Of a DNA stretch of 64,000 nucleotides, positions 61,482 through 64,000 are shown one piece after another. This DNA is from CBDBBY01 sp965203795 (GTDB lineage Bacteria; Pseudomonadota; Alphaproteobacteria; Rhodobacterales; Rhodobacteraceae). The number at the start of each line of letters is the position of its first letter. Positions within the stretch are counted from its first letter, which is position 1. The stretch spans positions 3,038,001 to 3,102,000 of the forward strand of contig OZ241915.1 in NCBI GenBank assembly GCA_965203795.1. The letters run 5' to 3'. The position numbers were made by a program, and so were the translations under genes. The notes beneath the pieces are model-generated. The model searched no databases and was not told where the DNA came from. It worked only from the letters and a program-made list of their open reading frames with translations.

Positions 61482-62000
61482 ATGCGCGAATTCGGAAAGC
61501 GCGGCGCGGCAGGCGGCGCAGATCTTCTGTTCCTGACGGACGAGCAGCTCCGGAGCGGGATTGAGGCCATGTTCTTCGCCTACCGGGGATTCACGGCTGA
61601 CTCCGACAGGATTCTCAGGGAGCACGACTACGGACGCGCGCACCACCGAGCGATCCATTTCATCAACCGCGATCCCGGCACGACGGTAAGCAGCCTGATC
61701 GCAATTCTCGGAGTGTCGAAGCAGTCGGTGAACCGCGTTCTGCGAAAGCTGGTGATTGACGGGCTTGTCGAGATCAAGGTGGGCGCTAGCGATAGGCGGA
61801 CCCGCCATCTCCATCTCACTGAAAAGGGCGTGCAGCTTGAAAAGCAGCTGTCCGACACCCAGCGCCGTCGAATGCGCGAGGCGTACAGCATGGCCGGGCC
61901 CGACGCGGTCGCCGGGTTCCGAACCGTGCTCGAGCACATCATGGACCCGCAGTTCAGAACGTCCGGGAACGCGGCAAACCCAGCCAGGAACGTCAAGTAA
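61482..62000 (+). CDS. petP: MarR-family regulator (PetP-like)
   Basis: A 172-residue winged-helix protein. The DNA-binding part has His-His-Arg-Ala-Ile-His-Phe, Leu-Gly-Val-Ser-Lys-Gln-Ser-Val-Asn-Arg and a wing with Asp-Arg-Arg-Thr-Arg. ATG 61482 has GAAGG five bases upstream, better than TTG 61449. It overlaps the response regulator by one base (TAATG). The same pair in Rhodobacter capsulatus is petP-petR, needed for cytochrome bc1 synthesis; the name rests on this order. Confidence 0.85.
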   Translation: MREFGKRGAAGGADLLFLTDEQLRSGIEAMFFAYRGFTADSDRILREHDYGRAHHRAIHFINRDPGTTVSSLIAILGVSKQSVNRVLRKLVIDGLVEIKVGASDRRTRHLHLTEKGVQLEKQLSDTQRRRMREAYSMAGPDAVAGFRTVLEHIMDPQFRTSGNAANPARNVK

Positions 62001-62707
62001 TGCGCCCGGACGCCGATAGCGCCCACATCCTGATTGTCGACGACGACTCGCGCATCAGGGAGGTGCTGAAAGCCTACCTGGTCAGAAACGGCTTCTGGTG
62101 CAGCGATGCCGACGGATCCGAGCAGGCTACGCTCCTCCTGAAACTGTTCAACGTCGATCTCATCATCATGGACGTGATGATGCCCGGCGAGGACGGCATC
62201 AGCCTGACCGCCAAGCTGCGGAGATCGATCGACACGCCGGTGATTTTCCTGTCCGCCAAAGGCCAAGTCGCCGACCGCATCGACGGGCTGGCCGCGGGCG
62301 GAGACGATTACGTTCCCAAGCCGTTCGATCCGAAGGAACTCCTTCTCAGGATCGAGGCCATCCTCCGCAGGTCGCCGAAGGAAGAGAATGAAGCCGAGCC
62401 CGGCGCGCGCTTGTCGCTTGGCGAGTTCACGTTCGATTCCAAGCGGGGCGAGCTTTGGCACGGAGAGAAGCTTGTCGGGCTGACCTCATCCGAAGTGATC
62501 ATCCTCAAGCGGCTGGCAAAATCCCCTGGCAGCCCAATCGGCCGCGAGACGCTTGCCGAGAGGGTCACCGGAAGGAAATCGGAGGTGCAGAACCGGGCGA
62601 TCGACGTCATGGTGTCGCGCCTGCGGGGCAAGTTCGAGCGCGACCCCCGCAATCCCCGCTACCTGGCGACCGTGCGCGGCACCGGATACATGCTGGTGCC
62701 GGACTAG
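62000..62707 (+). CDS. petR: OmpR-family response regulator (PetR-like)
   Basis: A 235-residue two-domain protein. The receiver (1-120) has Val-Asp-Asp-Asp, the phospho-acceptor Asp in Ile-Met-Asp-Val-Met-Met-Pro-Gly and Lys in Pro-Lys-Pro-Phe-Asp; the C-terminal winged helix has Val-Met-Val-Ser-Arg-Leu-Arg-Gly-Lys and Val-Arg-Gly-Thr-Gly-Tyr. No histidine kinase is adjacent. The third base of its stop (TAG) is the first base of the IS; without the element it would read TAA. Confidence 0.9.
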   Translation: MRPDADSAHILIVDDDSRIREVLKAYLVRNGFWCSDADGSEQATLLLKLFNVDLIIMDVMMPGEDGISLTAKLRRSIDTPVIFLSAKGQVADRIDGLAAGGDDYVPKPFDPKELLLRIEAILRRSPKEENEAEPGARLSLGEFTFDSKRGELWHGEKLVGLTSSEVIILKRLAKSPGSPIGRETLAERVTGRKSEVQNRAIDVMVSRLRGKFERDPRNPRYLATVRGTGYMLVPD

Positions 62708-62723
62708 GGCCTGTTAACGCTTG
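62707..62723 (+). repeat. IS left terminal inverted repeat
   Basis: GGGCCTGTTAACGCTTG, perfectly complementary to 63543-63559. Its first base completes the petR stop codon. Confidence 0.9.
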
Positions 62724-63477
62724 ATGATTTCGACGATGAGGGCGAAGCAGAGGAAAGCGGCGTACATCGCGTCGAGCTTCTCGAACCTGGTGAAGATGCG
62801 CCGGTAGCCCTTGATCCGGCGGAACAGCCGCTCGACCTCATTCCGCCGCTTGTAGGTTTCGCGGTCGAAATCCCATTTGTTCCTCCGGTTCGACTTGGGC
62901 GGCACAACCGGGGTCATCCCGAGTTCGCGGGCGAGCTCGAGGGTCTCGTCGCCCTCGTAGGCGCGGTCCATCACCAGCGGAACCTTGGCGGCCCGCTCGC
63001 CGAAGCGCTTCAGCAGGACCCGGCCTTCGGGCGCGTCGTGGGCCTGCCCGCCGGAAAGGCGGAAAGCCATTGCCAGCCAATCGCTTGCGGCGATCATGTG
63101 GATCTTCGTGTTCCAGCCGCCGCGGGATTTGCCGATGCTTTGCGGGCCCGCTTTTTTTGGGCCCCGGTTCCGTCCGGATGCACTTTGACGCTGGTGCTGT
63201 CGAGGCCGAGGCAATCGAGGTCCTTGTCCGTCAGCTCCTGCTCCCGCAGCGCCGCAAGCAGCCGCGCCAGCACGCCCGCCTCGGCCCAGCGGCGCAGCCG
63301 CATGTAGACCGTGTGCCACTTGCCGTAGCGCTCCGGAAGGGCGCGCCACTTGCAGCCGTTCTCAAGGATGTGCAGCAAGGCATTGACGATGACGATGTTC
63401 GGAATCAGCACATTGCCGCGCTGAACCGGAAGATGGGGATGCAGCAAGGCGTACTGCTCTTCGGTGATACAGGCCAT
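62714..63477 (-). CDS. IS5-family transposase, two frames with -1 programmed frameshift
   Basis: The first frame (63477-63094) holds the helix-turn-helix-like part and first catalytic Asp (Leu-Gly-Leu-Asp-Ser-Thr-Ser). The second continues to 62714 with Asp in Val-Met-Asp-Arg-Ala-Tyr and Glu in Asn-Glu-Val-Glu-Arg-Leu-Phe. They join at A-AAA-AAG (63157-63151), the classical -1 slippery heptamer, giving a DDE transposase of about 255 residues. The unshifted product is 127 residues and probably inactive or regulatory. Confidence 0.88.
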
Positions 63478-63542
63478 GATTGGGAACTGCTCGCTTGTTT
63501 TTTCATTCTTGGCAACGACTTGCCACAGATCCGATCTTGACG

Positions 63543-63559
63543 CAAGCGTTAACAGGCCC
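63543..63559 (-). repeat. IS right terminal inverted repeat
   Basis: CAAGCGTTAACAGGCCC on the plus strand, the exact complement of the left end, followed by the TA target duplication. Confidence 0.9.
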
Positions 63560-63657
63560 TAAGGCGGAGTCGGCAGTCGTCCGGGTGGCGGCTCGCTTGC
63601 AAAGCCGATACTTGGCGCCGTTCCCGGAATTCCTTTCCAAGACGAGGGTCGAATGCC

Positions 63658-64000
63658 ATGGCGACTGCGCTGATCACCCATCCCGACTGCCTTGGCCATG
63701 TAACGCCCCATGGCCATCCGGAGCGTGTTGCCCGTCTCGAAGCGATCCTGTCGCGCCTCAAGGATGATCCGGCATTCGACGCGCTGGTCCGGGTGGAGGC
63801 TCCCGAGTGCGAGGAGGAACATATCCTCCGCGTCCACCCGGAAGCCTATTTGAAGGACGTCAGAAGCGCCGCGCCGCAATCCGGATTCGCCAGCCTCGAC
63901 CCTGACACGCACATGTCGCCCGGATCGTTCAAGGCCGCCCTCCGAGCAGCGGGAGCCTGCATAAGGGGCATTGAATTGGTGCTGGAAGGCCGGGCTAGGA
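63658..64000 (+). CDS. Histone deacetylase-family amidohydrolase (partial, right edge)
   Basis: The first 114 codons of a zinc deacetylase-like protein: Ala-Leu-Ile-Thr-His-Pro-Asp-Cys-Leu-Gly-His, then Gly-His-Pro-Glu-Arg-Val-Ala-Arg-Leu, the family N-terminus. Bacterial members act on acetylated polyamines or other acetyl-amides. The catalytic His-Asp region is beyond the window. It lies about 100 bases right of the IS; before insertion it was about 95 bases after petR. Confidence 0.87.
   Translation, partial: MATALITHPDCLGHVTPHGHPERVARLEAILSRLKDDPAFDALVRVEAPECEEEHILRVHPEAYLKDVRSAAPQSGFASLDPDTHMSPGSFKAALRAAGACIRGIELVLEGRAR

Larger units (their letters stand above)
62707..63559 (-). mobile_element. 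IS5-family insertion sequence (IS427-like group), complete
   Basis: An 853-base element bounded by perfect 17-base inverted repeats (GGGCCTGTTAACGCTTG at 62707-62723, its complement at 63543-63559) and flanked by a TA duplication (62705-62706 and 63560-63561), as expected for IS5 relatives. It carries one transposase in two frames joined by a -1 slip. Ends, duplication and catalytic residues are intact, so it looks recent. Confidence 0.9.

Noticed and set aside
1..64000. CRISPR arrays, rRNA and tRNA genes, integrases
   Set aside because: No regularly spaced repeats, rRNA stretches, full tRNA cloverleafs or tyrosine-recombinase motifs were seen by eye.

Overview
The window looks like chromosome from a high-GC alphaproteobacterium close to Rhodobacterales. 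The evidence is gene order: rsmB - heparinase II/III - purH - lspA - DUF3035 lipoprotein - M16 peptidase; rsfS - rlmH - gpmI - ctpA - rppH; and a branched-chain aminotransferase divergent from a MarR/OmpR-type pair like petP-petR of Rhodobacter. I cannot name a species. Alternative starts are common (GTG, TTG and, in up to three genes, apparently CTG).

Layout. 1-9119 (mostly minus strand): a housekeeping operon interrupted between lspA and the DUF3035 gene by an oppositely oriented cassette (about 1.6-3.7 kb). The cassette holds a VapBC-type toxin-antitoxin pair and an AT-richer two-gene unit of a small membrane protein and a TIR-like (DUF1863/ThsB-like) protein. 9.4-11.5 kb: two glycosyltransferases. 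11.6-17.1 kb: dapB, rbfA, truB, a DUF1643 gene, a fluoroacetate-dehalogenase-like hydrolase, an ATC-hydrolase-like gene and zapE. 17.3-23.8 kb: GDP-mannose genes (gmd, manC), a FkbM-like methyltransferase, an ornithine-cyclodeaminase-like gene, a SnoaL-like protein and a lipoprotein. 23.9-26.8 kb: class III alcohol dehydrogenase and glpK.

26.8-43.5 kb is a catabolic island. A minus-strand operon (ABM-like, DinB-like, flavin monooxygenase, hyuA, hyuB, GntR regulator) diverges from a plus-strand run (arylformamidase-like hydrolase, TRAP transporter dctPQM, FAD oxidoreductase, MmgE/PrpD, DHDPS-like lyase). A nitroreductase and a trimethylamine-methyltransferase-like gene close it. A perfect AT-rich inverted repeat (33498-33516) between the divergent arms is a good candidate operator. 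Together these suggest import and breakdown of a methylated nitrogen compound, but the substrate cannot be read from sequence.

43.9-45.8 kb is an AT-rich insert with a YwgA-like gene and a frameshifted HD phosphohydrolase. 46.2-55.9 kb returns to core genes, with an overlooked 54-residue Met/Asp/Glu-rich lipoprotein, a P450 and a PLP dehydratase. 56.3-59.9 kb holds an AAA ATPase/subtilase pair matching ietAS-type toxin-antitoxin or defence modules. 60.5-62.7 kb has ilvE, petP-like and petR-like genes. An IS5-family element (62707-63559) is inserted exactly in the petR stop codon, and a deacetylase-family gene runs off the right edge.
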